A stretch of 64,000 nucleotides of DNA, taken from positions 930,001 through 994,000 of the forward strand of contig JAKULF010000001.1 in the NCBI GenBank assembly GCA_022661535.1. Reading direction: 5' to 3'. The stretch's first letter is position 1; every line of letters starts with the position of its first letter. A program made the position numbers and the translations under genes. Below, in pieces: positions 1 through 10,830 of the stretch. Below the pieces are notes generated by a model that ran no database searches, was not told the origin of the DNA, and was given only the letters and a program-made list of their open reading frames with translations. The DNA is from Eutypa lata. Its lineage: Eukaryota > Ascomycota > Sordariomycetes > Xylariales > Diatrypaceae.

Positions 1-181
1 TTACAAGTGTGTTACAAAAGGAATCATCTCGAAATTATCAGCGTAATCCTTTTGCAACGTCCCAGTACCATACTCCTAGTTACTATTAAGTATATATCCT
101 TCTGCACGAGATTGTTTGCTTAATACACGACAACGCCTGAGAAAACATACACGGAGACAAGGTATACACAAGACTACTATC

Positions 182-874
182 ATGGGTATCGTCAGCGACC
201 TCTACAACGTAATTGAGCTCGGCAATTTTAACTGGCCGTTTAGAAACAGGTAAAAATACATTTCCATACTCTGTCGCTTCATGTAGTCTGACATTACCGG
301 TAGTCATCCTACCCACCCAGCAACGGTGCACTTCCCCGTCGCTTTTCTCACATCAGCGTACACTTGCGAAGCTGTCTACGGTCTGGCCGTCCACTATGGA
401 TATCTTTCCAAGTACTTAACCGATGTCTCGCGCTTCAGCTACTTCTCGCACATCCTGGGCGTAATCACCGCGCTGCCCAGCATGACTTCTGGGGCTGCCG
501 AGCTTTGGGAGTTATACAAAACAGGTGGAATAAACCGGAAGGACAAAGAGCAGACGAACCCCAAGTCTCATTCTAAGGCTGTAGGCTCCAGCGTTAAGAT
601 AGGCATTGCGCATGGTCTGCTCAATACCGTTGCCTTGTGCGTCAGCATCTACGCGATTTGGTCCAGAAGACTCGCTCCGAATTTCATTCCGGGGAGGATG
701 AGCGTTCTGTTGAGTATGTTGACGCTGCCGGGATTGGCTTTCAGTGCAGCCTTAGGTGGGGAGCTGGTGTATGGAAAGGGGGTTGGCGTTGCGAGAATGG
801 GGAATGCTAAAGACGAAAAGGTTCAGGGATTCGATGAGTACAAGGATGGAGGCAAAGAGCTTAAGGTTTTGTGA
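182..874 (+). CDS. DUF2231 family integral membrane protein
   Basis: Two exons, 182..249 and 304..874, give a 212-residue protein. The splice (GT at 250, AG at 302-303, 54 bp) joins the short first exon in frame to a segment reading HPTHPATVHFPVAF. That His-Pro rich start followed by a membrane helix is the hallmark of DUF2231 proteins. Further hydrophobic segments follow (around FSHILGVITALPSM, GLLNTVALCVSIYAIW and VLLSMLTLPGLAFSAALGG), consistent with about four helices. An acidic/basic cytoplasmic-type tail ends the protein. DUF2231 is widespread in bacteria and fungi without an assigned reaction; some bacterial members carry haem or sit next to redox proteins, but nothing here shows a cofactor. 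The start at 182 was chosen because it is the only upstream ATG that restores frame through a good intron. The family call is fairly sure, the function unknown. Confidence 0.75.
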
Positions 875-2166
875 AGTTCAAGCTACCCGAAATTCACTCT
901 TCCTCATCTCGACATATCTCGAGGTCTGGAGACCATTGATGAGTAGAAAAGGGTTTGATGCATAGCAACAATAAAGAACGAGATAGCTTTCGAGTCTGCG
1001 CGATTCATCTGGCATATTGTTAATGTTGGAAGTCATGTGCCGAAGAAAGCAGAAAGCAGAAAGCAGAAAGCAGAAAGTTCGTGAAAGAAGACGATATTGC
1101 GAGTTGAAAAGAGAGATTATGTTTGGAGGCATATATCTACCTCCATGATTGCACGGCAAGGGGTTACAATTGCATAACAGTGTCAAGGAACAAAACGAGG
1201 AACTTGAAATCGAGACAGATACGAACATATATCAGCTTGTACTACTTAATATCCATTACTAAGCGCACAGGTAGATCAAGTTCAACAGTGTCATCCTTCT
1301 GCCAAAATACGAATTAAACCTTATTCAGTGGTAAGATGAAAGACGGGGTTCGTTAGTGATAAATGGGCTTCTATATAGTTTTAAGTCAGGGCCTTTACGT
1401 CACCAACTTAGAGCTCTAGTGATTAACTTGAGGGGAGTCGCGGGGAATGTGACCCGGCCTCAACTGTCAGCTCGGGCAAGTGGAGAGATCAAGTTTGGGC
1501 TGGTTGGGCCAAGGAACAGCAGCTAACGACCCCACGGAATCATCCGGGATCTTTCTCAGCTGCATAGAGATCCATCCCGTCTTCCCCTATTTTTTTCATT
1601 CAACCAAGATCTATCTGGGCACCCTTGGCTAATTGTAGGCATACTAGGTACCTAAGCCTAACGTAACATCACCGTATCTGTCGCACGTTGCCGAAATCGC
1701 ACGTCGCATGAGGCGGTCTGGTCTGCAGGTCAAGACTTTTTTTTCAGGAGTGCACGCGCAACCAAAAAAACGTGTCATATGACCACTGGCAGTAATCATT
1801 TTAGATTCCTATGCGATCAGATCACTCGCTAATAAGGCGATTTGTGAAATCAAAATTCCTGGGGGCTGTGCAACAATATTATTTGTGTTTAAATTCAACT
1901 TGGTCGGGTGGCGGCGGGCAGTCGGTTGGACCGGTGGGTTTTTTCGCTTTTCTCAAATAAATTACCGTGCCACTGACGGATCGACGAGAGGCGCACCGCA
2001 ACCGTTGGGCATTCCCTCTACGTACAACTAGAGAACACTAGACTACCTACCTACATACATACCTCTACACACACATACATACACACTATAACTCATTACA
2101 CTTCCCACTGGAACAAAAACATCTCTTGGAGCATTTTAGCAGTGGAATTACAGAATTGCTTTCACG
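875..2166. other. Intergenic region, genes 1-2
   Basis: No supported gene. It holds a 7-bp tandem repeat (1044-1078) and, at 2041-2095, a pyrimidine-rich CTAC/CATAC/CACA run just before the TANGO2 start that looks like a typical fungal promoter and 5'UTR. The short open frames here have no recognisable motif. Confidence 0.6.
1044..1078. repeat. 7-bp tandem repeat (AGAAAGC)x5
   Basis: Five head-to-tail copies of AGAAAGC, the last ending in T instead of C. It lies in the 3' flank of the DUF2231 gene and is a simple-sequence repeat with no evident function. Confidence 0.9.
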
Positions 2167-3189
2167 ATGTGCATTGCTCTCGTCACAACAGCGCATCCGA
2201 AATACGCTCTCATCGTTATCGACAACCGAGATGAGTACGTGCTGAGACCCACTAGCCGGCCCTATTGGTGGACCCACCGGCCCTCAGGGCACAAGGTGCT
2301 GTCGGCGCGCGACCTGCACCGGCGCGAGCGCGGCACCTGGCTCGGGATGGGGGCGGACGGCCGGTTCGCGGTGCTGACCAACTACCGCGAGTCGAGCGAC
2401 GACGACCCGGAACACCCGATCTCGGGCGTGCGGAGCCGGGGCGGCATGGTGACGGCCTGGCTCGGGTCGCCGCCCGAGGAGCGCCTCGACGACTTCGTGC
2501 ACCGCATGCTCGAGAGCCGCATGGTCAAGGGCGTCGGCGGCTTCTCGCTCATCTGCGGCGACCTGCGGCGGCGGACCGAGGACGGCATCGAGCCGCTCGC
2601 TATCATCTCGAACCGGTCGGACCATCCGGACATGGTGCCGCGGATAGGCGGGGAGCGGGGCAAGACGTACGGGCTCAGCAACGGCATCTACGTCGACCCT
2701 CCCCAGTGGCCCAAGATCAAGAAGGGGAAGAAGCTACTGGAGGAGACTATCCGGGAAGCGGTCGACAAGGATCTAGACGAGAGCAGTCTCACGGAGAAGC
2801 TTTTCTCCGTCCTCGACGACGACACGCTACCCCTCAGTGCGAACATGACCTTCCTCGATTTCATGGACTCTCTCCGGGAGTCGGTCTTTATCCCCGCGTT
2901 CAGCGACGACGAAGTAAAAAAGGACATGGCCGAGGCCGTGCAGAGCGGCAAGGCGAAAGCGGCGTTCGATGAGATCGAGGATGATAGCGAAGTAGAGGAC
3001 AGGCCGGAAGCCGCTCAAATGTTTATGAAGGGCGGGTACGGGACGCAGCGGCAGACGATATTACTCTGCGACTGGGATGGCAACGTCGTGTATAAAGAGC
3101 GAGCCTTGTGGGATCAGCACGGGAACCAGATCGAGAGGGGCAAAGGAGATGTTGAGCATAGATTCAAGGTGCCTACGCTGGACGAGTAA
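2167..3189 (+). CDS. TANGO2/NRDE family protein
   Basis: A single uninterrupted 340-residue frame. The N-terminus carries the features of the NRDE (transport and Golgi organisation 2, TANGO2) family: Met-Cys at positions 1-2, so Cys2 could become an N-terminal nucleophile as in Ntn-type folds, and the Asn-Arg-Asp-Glu motif at residues 20-23, followed by RPTSRPYWW. Later parts such as GTWLGMGADGRFAVLTNYRE and GKTYGLSNGIY also match the family layout. Eukaryotic TANGO2 relatives have been linked to haem trafficking out of mitochondria and to lipid handling; the fungal role is not settled. The final 60 residues (TILLCDWDGNVVYKERALWD) are also family-like. The GC content rises sharply in residues 40-180, which produces long antisense frames that are not genes. 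Length and start agree with fungal homologues. Confidence 0.9.
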   Translation: MCIALVTTAHPKYALIVIDNRDEYVLRPTSRPYWWTHRPSGHKVLSARDLHRRERGTWLGMGADGRFAVLTNYRESSDDDPEHPISGVRSRGGMVTAWLGSPPEERLDDFVHRMLESRMVKGVGGFSLICGDLRRRTEDGIEPLAIISNRSDHPDMVPRIGGERGKTYGLSNGIYVDPPQWPKIKKGKKLLEETIREAVDKDLDESSLTEKLFSVLDDDTLPLSANMTFLDFMDSLRESVFIPAFSDDEVKKDMAEAVQSGKAKAAFDEIEDDSEVEDRPEAAQMFMKGGYGTQRQTILLCDWDGNVVYKERALWDQHGNQIERGKGDVEHRFKVPTLDE

Positions 3190-4304
3190 TACGGTAAGGG
3201 GTGGCGATCAAAATTACATATTATTCGAATAAGGTGTGTTTTAGCATTGCATTAGTTTGCAGGCAATTAGATGTCAGCTGACCCCCATAGAATTATTCTG
3301 AGTGGGAATAGGGGGAAATACTACGACATTCTTAACTACTATCGTAAATTTACTCGTCATATGCCCGCCGTCTAGGAACTATCCGGTGTCTCTAAAATAT
3401 ATGTATAGCAAGCAACTTGTCTAGAGCCCTTGAATAATGTTGGACGCCTATAGACAGATAGATAACACTGAACATTCTAAATAAACCTCAAGCTCAGTCT
3501 TTTCCCTTTCTACGACTTCAACCTTGAGGCACTTGGAATTAGACTCTGTCACTAATGAATTAAACGATGGCATGACTATGTCTTTGTGAGTTAGGTAGAA
3601 GGCAATAGCTCAAACATCGAAGGTTTTGGGGCAGGAAGAAGGTTAAACTAGAAAGGAAGTAACAATATGAGCAGCCGAGCTTTTAAGGGAGGTGCGTACG
3701 TACGTACGTATGTACAGGGTAAGAGCTACATAGAACATGAATATTCGGTGACGCCCCGGCAACATCAATGACTCCGTTGCTGTCTTCAACAGCCCAATAC
3801 TTTCATTTGGCTCAACCATAATCAAAACATGCCCAAGTCCCGTTGCTTAGGTTGCCACATATTCCAAGCTGAGCTTTAGAATTTTGCCCATACAAACAAG
3901 GACTGATATTCACAAGTCAACATTGCCATCTGTGGAAGGACATGCTACTAAATCACGAGCAGGCAAATAGCAGACTCCAAGCAGTGTGAAAATTTGCACA
4001 CTTTCAGGCTTTCAGACATAACCACGTCATACAGATTGCAAACTTGGTATTGGATACCTATCTCCCTTGGACGTATTCATTATACCGGCTGTTTGTTCAT
4101 TAGGTTCCCCCCATACACCGAACAGCCACTTCGCCTATGCTACACCAAGGGTTGTTTAACCATACCCTTGAGAATCATTACCTTCCTGTTCTTCCATCAT
4201 ATTGGGATATTAAACTTCCACGAACTACGAGGAACTCTGAGAACTTGAAACAGTCATCACCAAATCCGAATTCAGTGCTGGACCCCTTCCGAACTAAACC
4301 GACC
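3190..4304. other. Intergenic region, genes 2-3
   Basis: No supported gene. A GTAC-type tandem run lies at 3695-3715. The frame of the next gene is open upstream to 4137, but that extension looks like leader sequence rather than coding. Confidence 0.55.
3695..3715. repeat. (GTAC)n short tandem repeat
   Basis: About five units of GTAC with one transition. Each unit is self-complementary, so the run is also a palindrome. Intergenic, no function evident. Confidence 0.8.
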
Positions 4305-6299
4305 ATGAGCGCGCAAGATCAACCCATCATCGACTCCAATGGGGTATATCATTTCACTGGAGATATCCCTACACATGAGCGCCTAGCTCTAGCGGCTAGA
4401 ATGAAGCAGGAGGAAGAAATCAGGGAGCAGAAAAAGAGAGAATCCCAAACTCCCCATACACAAGCTAGACGGGATGGCAATGATGGAAATCGTCCTCAAC
4501 CGATTGGTCATTATGCTTCTCCGCTGAAGAAGTCCTCAACCATGGGCATGATGCCGCCTCCGCAGAGCCGTCCAAGAGCGAACGCCCTACCAACATCGTC
4601 TTCATCTGTTGCTCTGCAGGCGTCGCACCAAAAGTCTCATCGTAAAACAGCGTCTACTTCTTCTCGAAGGCTCTCGGCAAGCTTCACACCAGGTGGCCCG
4701 TTAACTAGTAATCCTACGACAGCTTATTCATCCGTTACAGCATCCAACGCCCCTAGTCGTATCTCCTCAACAACACGTGGAACTCTTCCAAAGTCCAACA
4801 CATCGAGCAATTTGCCTATGCCAGCTTCGCATCACCCAGACAGCAGTCGGCTTTCACTAACTGGTGTTCCATCATCTAAAACACACCGGCATAGCTTGTC
4901 TACGACATATGGAACACTTACGAAGTCTAACACATCAAGCAATTTGCCCTTGACAACCTCGTATCTCTCAGACAGCCGTCGGTCCACGCCAGCCGGTGTT
5001 CCATCATCCAAGGCTTCGATAGCTACTACCTACACCAATGCAACAGCGCATCCAAAGAGGGAGAACATCCCACCTTCCACCTCGCAAGCCAAATTCCCTA
5101 AAGCCCCGCCCGACAGCCTCGATGCTGCCAGAGCCAAGCTGTTTCCCAAGATGACACGAACCACTTCGACTCAGAAGGGTAATACTGGACACGGTATTCC
5201 CAAGTCGCATAGCATGAACGTCTTCGGTAACCTCACTAATTCGTTGTCGCGACCATCACTAGCGAGCTTCGCACGCAACGAATCGAGGAACCCGTCCACG
5301 TCTACCACCACGTCTACTATGCCTACCACTAGACAAGAAGACTCGATCACCGCTACGGATCGTCGACCCCGTCTCCCAACATCATCCTCCATGTCACTTG
5401 CTACGAGTAGTAAGAAAAGGAGCACCGAGCCACCAAAAATCTACAAAGCGCAGTGTTCCGCATACTGGACGGGCCGATTCGTCTCGATGCACGACAAGCT
5501 CCGCACGGAGATGCTGCAACCAGAAAACTTCTCCACGCTGGCCTCTGTAAATAGAGGAGAGAATCAAGACTCGGACGCTAAGCCATCTGAAGCCCCGTCA
5601 GGGATTCCCGTGTCCGCGACATTCTCGCGTCTCCCGACTCCCCAGAACAAGAATCAAAGTAGTGGTAGCGGCAGCAATGGCAGTGGCGGTAGCGGTAGCA
5701 GAACACCCAAGCAGCGACCCCGAGACTCTCAGAAGCAGAAGAAAGTTGAGTCTCCGAAGAAGCCCAGTTTCACCCACAAGCTCACGGCATCCTTCTCAAC
5801 GACGTCGATCAGCAGCTCATCCAAAACCCCCTTACTATCATCACCACAGAAGCAAAAGCAGAAGGACAAGGGAAAGCAGAAACAGCAGCAACAGCAGCAA
5901 CAGCAACGGGACGATGATTCTGACGGCGCAAAAGACGAGAAGGAAACCCACATCCTGATGACGATGCACAGCGACCTCTACCGCACGAAGCTGGTATTTC
6001 AGCGCCTGGAGGCCCTGTGTGCCACGTCCGAGGCACGTCGCAGCCTTCGCGCTTGGCAGCAGACGTACGCGCGGCGACATAGGTGCGAGGAGCTGTTGCC
6101 CAAGGGCGGCTCGATGGAGGATCGCGAACAGCGTGGGTGGGTTGGTAGGTTGCTGAGTGGAAGTAGTACTAGTGGTTTGAGCGTTGCTGGGAAGAGGGCT
6201 TCGGTGCCTGGTGGTGGCGGTGGAGGAGGAGCGGGAGCAGGGAAAAGAGGCTCGAGGGGCGGCTATGGCGAGTTCAAGAGGGAGAGTTTCGCTTTGTGA
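4305..6299 (+). CDS. Conserved fungal protein, Ser/Thr-rich and disordered, with a C-terminal helical domain
   Basis: Intronless, 664 residues from the ATG at 4305. The same frame is open back to 4137, but the extra 56 residues are of poor composition and the start MSAQDQPIIDSNGVYHF looks like a true N-terminus. Residues 1-350 are low-complexity Ser/Thr/Pro. A block of two near-repeats (TLPKSNTSSNLPM and TLTKSNTSSNLPL, with VPSSKTH and VPSSKAS) sits near residues 160-240. Around residue 385 a conserved-looking block begins, QCSAYWTGRFVSMHDKLRTE, and it resumes near residue 550 as LMTMHSDLYRTKLVFQRLEA and SLRAWQQTYARRH after a Ser/Lys/Gln linker that contains a poly-Gln run. A Gly run follows near the end. 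This split domain recurs in uncharacterised Pezizomycotina proteins. I see no enzyme motif or membrane segment; a scaffold or regulatory role is only a guess. Confidence 0.8.
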   Translation: MSAQDQPIIDSNGVYHFTGDIPTHERLALAARMKQEEEIREQKKRESQTPHTQARRDGNDGNRPQPIGHYASPLKKSSTMGMMPPPQSRPRANALPTSSSSVALQASHQKSHRKTASTSSRRLSASFTPGGPLTSNPTTAYSSVTASNAPSRISSTTRGTLPKSNTSSNLPMPASHHPDSSRLSLTGVPSSKTHRHSLSTTYGTLTKSNTSSNLPLTTSYLSDSRRSTPAGVPSSKASIATTYTNATAHPKRENIPPSTSQAKFPKAPPDSLDAARAKLFPKMTRTTSTQKGNTGHGIPKSHSMNVFGNLTNSLSRPSLASFARNESRNPSTSTTTSTMPTTRQEDSITATDRRPRLPTSSSMSLATSSKKRSTEPPKIYKAQCSAYWTGRFVSMHDKLRTEMLQPENFSTLASVNRGENQDSDAKPSEAPSGIPVSATFSRLPTPQNKNQSSGSGSNGSGGSGSRTPKQRPRDSQKQKKVESPKKPSFTHKLTASFSTTSISSSSKTPLLSSPQKQKQKDKGKQKQQQQQQQQRDDDSDGAKDEKETHILMTMHSDLYRTKLVFQRLEALCATSEARRSLRAWQQTYARRHRCEELLPKGGSMEDREQRGWVGRLLSGSSTSGLSVAGKRASVPGGGGGGGAGAGKRGSRGGYGEFKRESFAL

Positions 6300-7056
6300 T
6301 GTTTAGATGTACGAGAGGAGGCCATACGTACTTAGGCAGCTGGAGCGTTGTTGCTTCTGCTGCTGGCTAACTAGGCAGTTGTGTTTTTGTGAGAGGGGTT
6401 GAAGGATTGTAATGGATGATGATGAAAGGGTTGGTAATGACAATGGAATGGATAATTCTTGCTATGGCGTTGGGCTGACGACAGGAGCTGCATAGTATAT
6501 TGCGATTGCAGAGGGCGGATTGCTCATTCTTAAAGGAAAGGAGGGAGGGGTGGTTTGTTTGTTTATGTATAGGCGTTAAAGGGGGAAATCGTCAGGTAAT
6601 TACCTAGCTAGAGGTACGTAGTTAAGTAGCTGGTCAGTTCATAGTTATTCCTCTTTTGACAGAGAATGCTCAAAGTGCTGTGAAATAAATATTCATTCAA
6701 CGACCTACAAACACACAATGGCTTTAAAGAAGAGAGTTCGGTATTCATGAGATTAGGTATGTAGGTAAGTAGGTATCATTTCTATCCATGGCGGAAAAAT
6801 TCATCGCTAGATCTCGCCTGTTTTCTGGCAAGCCACCCCTTTAAGAGAGAGGGGGAAAAGGTAACCCCCCTTAATGCCTCCGCAGAGGTCAGAAACGCCA
6901 TCCTAATGCAAACCAAAGTCGAAGACACCAACAACACCTTAAGTTTTCATCTTTCACTTTTCGCCCATCCCCACCCAGTAACCGGGGGGGGGGCATCTCG
7001 CACCAGCTTTATACCATAAAACGTCCATTCTATTTCCGTATCCATTTCCATTTGTT
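6300..7056. other. Intergenic region between convergent 3' ends
   Basis: The two flanking genes converge here, so the region should hold both 3'UTRs. It has a G run at about 6984-6992 and several GTAGGTAAGTAGGTA-type repeats. No gene is supported. Confidence 0.55.
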
Positions 7057-8827
7057 CTACTTCTGCTGCTGCTCCCGTGCCTTCCCACGCACCTTCATGT
7101 AATCCTTGATCTGATCGATGCGGTTGGCGAAGAACATGCGCCTCCGATCGTTGCGCCAGACGACGACGCCGATGTCGTCGGCGAAGTTCGCCATGTCCAT
7201 GTACTCCTGGTGGGAGTCGTAGTTCTTGAAGAGCCAGCCGTTGGTGGCGGCCATGCGCTCCGAGTCGAGCTGCCAGAGCCGGATCTGGTCGACGACGACG
7301 GGGGGCAGGATGGGCTTCTTCGTGGCCGCCGCCACGCGCCGCATCTGCTCGTGCGCGTGCGTCGCCAGGTACGATATGATCTGGTCGCTCGTGATCCCCA
7401 TGTCGATGGCGCGCCGGATCGACGCCCGCGTCAGGTGGCCCGACACGAGGCCCTTGAAGCGGAACTTGAGCTCGCTGAACAGCGCCAGCACCGCGATCTG
7501 CAGCGGCGACTGCACGTACGCGTACATCCGGAAGTTCGTCTCGAGGATGATGCTGTTCCGGTCCTGCGCGTCACCGAGACCGCCTCCTCCTCCGCCGCCG
7601 CCGCCGCCGCCGCTGCTGCTCTCGCCTACTGCTACGGCTTCTGCTCTTGCTGCTGCCGATGTCGGTACGGGTGTTGAGCCTGCTCCTGCCGTTGTGGTTG
7701 TTGCCGCTGAGAACCCGGCGCTTACGCTTCGTAGCGCTGTCTCGCTGCTCGTTAGCGTTGTGGCTAGTCGCGTCGGGAAGAATTGGTGCGGGTTGCTGGG
7801 TGGGATGTAGATTAGCCCGAAGTCGACGAGGTTCGGCAGCATGTTTTGGCGCTTCTCGGTTAAGGCGTCGGTGCTGTAGGCGCGGCCGTGCTCGAGCGAC
7901 GCCAGCAGGAAGAAGAACGACAGCATGTCGACGCTATCCACCGCCACGCCGGTATCACCGCCATTAGCGGCATGGTCCGCGGCCTCGAGCCACAGCAAGA
8001 GCAGCGTCCAGACCTGCGCATTGGTCTCCTGCAGCAAGAACGTGAAACCCGCTTGTGTAATGATGATGCCGCTCCCTACATTGCGACGTTCCACGAGTCG
8101 CCCGCCCACTAGCAAGTCCTTCACCGACTGCTTAGGTCCCGATGAACTGGAATGACCGCCGCCGCCACCAAGTCCGACCGAATTGACGACGAAATGTAGG
8201 ATGTCGTCCCACTTCTTGTGGGCGTACCTATCTAAAAAGGTCGCATCGGTATCGCTGGGTATGGGCTGCGTCGACGGCACGCCGAACGAGTTGTGCTTGC
8301 CGCCACCCTCGAGCGCGAGGCGCAGGCTGCTCCTGAAGTTGGGCGTTAAGGTGAGGGTCTGCGGTGCCTCCTTGGTCGGGATCGATATGGAGACGATGTG
8401 CAGCGATTTCAGGATCGAGATTGCCTGATCTTTCTCCCGCTTCGCCGTGGGACGCACCCAGATCTCGAGGTCGCTGAGGAGGAACGCTGTCGGCATGTAT
8501 AGGCAGGCCATCACGATCGTCTTGGCTGTTGGTGTTGGGTAAGATTGCAGGTTAGCCCATTGTCTCTAGTGCGGTCTCTAGTGCAGGCAGGCAGGTAGGC
8601 AGGTAGGTATATTTTGTGAAATAAATCACCAATGACATGTTGAAGAGAGCAGATCCGGTGTTCAATTAGTTAGTTAGTTAGGGCTAGGCCTTACCCAGGT
8701 GAGGGAGCATCCGCCGGAAGATGGCGAATGCCGCCGAGGGCTGCTGGTAGAGCCGCCTCAATGTCGTCCCCTGCAGGTGCTCCAGGTACTGGGCGAGCGA
8801 GTTCGTCTTTGAGGCGCCGATCGACAT
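7057..8827 (-). CDS. tfb2: TFIIH core subunit Tfb2 (p52 homologue)
   Basis: Two exons on the minus strand, 8827..8695 and 8525..7057, give 533 residues. The first exon encodes SLAQYLEHLQGTTLRRLYQQ and ends in LPHL; the splice restores LAKTIVMACLYM, the conserved start of the Tfb2 helical region. Other family signatures are ILETNFRMYAYVQSPLQIAV, VSGHLTRASIRRAIDMGITS and the C-terminal VVWRNDRRRMFFANRIDQIK. In TFIIH, Tfb2/p52 anchors and stimulates the XPB/Ssl2 translocase with Tfb5, and so acts in RNA polymerase II promoter opening and in nucleotide excision repair in the nucleus. Yeast Tfb2 is 513 residues, so the size fits. Just before the ILETNF block there is an insertion of about 60 residues rich in Ala, Ser and Gly with an 11-Gly run, probably a species-level low-complexity loop. 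The call is secure. Confidence 0.93.
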
Positions 8828-9607
8828 GGTGGGAATGTAATGACGATGTCGAAGGCGCTCGCAGGGAAAGGTGACTTGGTATATATTATAATATCATGAT
8901 AGAGATCAATTGAGGTAAGAAACCTAGAGATCTGGAGAGGCCAGATCTTTCTGTCGTCGTATGCGTTCGGTGCTTAGCGTTGTAAAAGGGAGCGATTGGA
9001 ATGTTGGAAACCAAACCAGCCGAGATGATGGATGATAGATGATGGATGGGATGACGGAATTTTTAGAAGCTTTAGATAGCAGCCTTGCGCCTTGCAGGCA
9101 GCTGTCCAGGGATTGTCGATTAAGGTTGCATGTCGCTAAGTGGGGATCTTCTCAGTGGGGGTTACTAGCGTTAATCGCTAATTATGCACTATGATACGCG
9201 GACTGTATGTAGTTTTCATCATCCATCTTTGGCGTTGAGTGTCAAGGATGCTAAGACTTTCATATTCATTTGATACCTCTATTTCACTTTCACTCAATTC
9301 CAAGTACTGGATAGGACGCATTTGGCCTTGAAACTTAAATAATTGATATGAATTGGGTATCTATGAGGAGTCATTGCAGGGGAAAGGAGGGGGGTCCCTG
9401 TGAAGACTAGAAGTCGTCTACCTACGTCTACATAGTTATTCCTCCTCTTACTATTAATTATATATTATGTTACGCCGACAATCCTCCCTGAAGCCTCAAC
9501 TGTGACTGTTTACTTATAGACGCGAAAATGGACTAAGCAACATAAGCATAGTCATGTTGAACAGATGGATTAGAAACCAGAGGGGTCGACCACTATCAGA
9601 TCTCAAG
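8828..9607. other. Intergenic region, tfb2 promoter side
   Basis: Upstream flank of tfb2 and downstream flank of the minus-strand membrane protein. No gene supported; no strong structured signal seen. Confidence 0.5.
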
Positions 9608-10745
9608 TCAGTAACCGCTCATGTGTCCACTGAGATAAATCACAGGGCGAGGAGTAAGACGAGTAGGGTTGAGAGCTTGACACTTCGGGGAGAATGTTGA
9701 CTCTGGTTAGTTACTCGCGCACTAAGAAACTACTTACAAGGCCACCGACCTTCTTGGTGCCGGCCACAAATATGAAGATGAGAGTCAAATATAGAAAAAC
9801 GAATTCGAAAACCGCCGATATAATGTTGACATAGAGTTCGCCGCTCTGTTGGGGAATGGCCCAAATTACTGCTCCAGCCAGGTACCAGACGCTTCGTATG
9901 AATGCGAATATACTAGCGAGAAGCAGAAGCACTGCGGTCTGGAAGTATATGGGGTCAGTTGAAGACCGGCCGGCGATTATAGCTTTTGAATCTTTTCTGT
10001 TCATGATCCACGTACCATACGATATTCACGCGCTTTACGTGTTGCCACTACCACAAATGTTGACAAGCCTAATGCAGCAAAACATGCTACAAACAGTAGG
10101 ATATCACTCGCAGACCCTAGCGACTGGAAGGGTCGAAGTTCCGCCCTGGATTGACGATCTACAAAGATGCGCCCGTTTTCAAAGCCTCCGTTCTCGAGGT
10201 AGTTGTAGTACTTGGTGTTGAAAGATTCTTGCTTCGCAAACATAGTAAGCGTCAAAACAACTAGAATAAACCCGAAAGTATATGCAGTCCGTTGTATTAT
10301 AGACCTAACCCCAGGTATGCGATCTGAGCAGTAGAAAATTCCGAATGCGATATCGACTAACGATAGAAGTGTGAATATGGAGCAAAGCTGGACGCAGAAG
10401 AACCCCCACGACGAAAGTCGATCAATCGCTTCCTGGTACTGAAGGAGTCCCGCCCGATCGCGTATGGTGCCATTGTATATAAATATCCAGAGAATTGTCT
10501 GGCCAATGTAGATGGCGCCGCCCCTGATCGTATTAGCAACATGTTTGGAGTCTACTGGGAAGTGGCCGAACTCACAGGAAGAGCAAAATTAGTATAATCT
10601 TGAGCCATATGAATCCTCTCCTCGCAGGATCGCTTCTCTGTGGAATCAAGAAGAAGCTTGTGATAAATAGTGAAAGCGAAGCCAGAGCAACAAGTCCCAC
10701 CACCACACAGTAGATAGTTTCGTATCTCACCACATAGGTCTCCAT
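9608..10745 (-). CDS. Multi-pass membrane protein, unrecognised family
   Basis: My model has four exons on the minus strand: 10745..10576, 10523..10016, 9938..9738 and 9682..9608, 317 residues. The first intron has a good GTGAGT donor and a TGCTAAT branch site 9 bases before its AG, and the phases agree at every junction. The protein has about seven to eight hydrophobic segments, including IYCVVVGLVALASLSLFITS, FFCVQLCSIFTLLSLVDIAF, TFGFILVVLTLTMF, ILLFVACFAALGLSTFVVV, LLLLASIFAFIRSVWYL and AVFEFVFLYLTLIFIFVAG. The layout resembles the many 7-TM fungal proteins of the PTH11/RTA1/rhodopsin-like kind, but I see no retinal lysine, CFEM cysteines or other diagnostic residue, so I give no family. 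The last exon is the weakest: without that splice the frame simply stops at 9711. Confidence 0.65.
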
Positions 10746-10792
10746 ATTAGTGTATTCTTAGGTCCGCCGAAAATATACCCAAATCCCCCTAT

Positions 10793-10830
<38 letters not shown>

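Noticed and set aside
7210..7967. Three long plus-strand frames over tfb2
   Set aside because: They are antisense to GC-rich coding sequence and to the poly-Gly/Ser insert of tfb2; no motif and biased composition.
9608..10745. Rhodopsin or PTH11 identity for the membrane protein
   Set aside because: No retinal-binding lysine, CFEM domain or other diagnostic motif; only the number of hydrophobic segments agrees.
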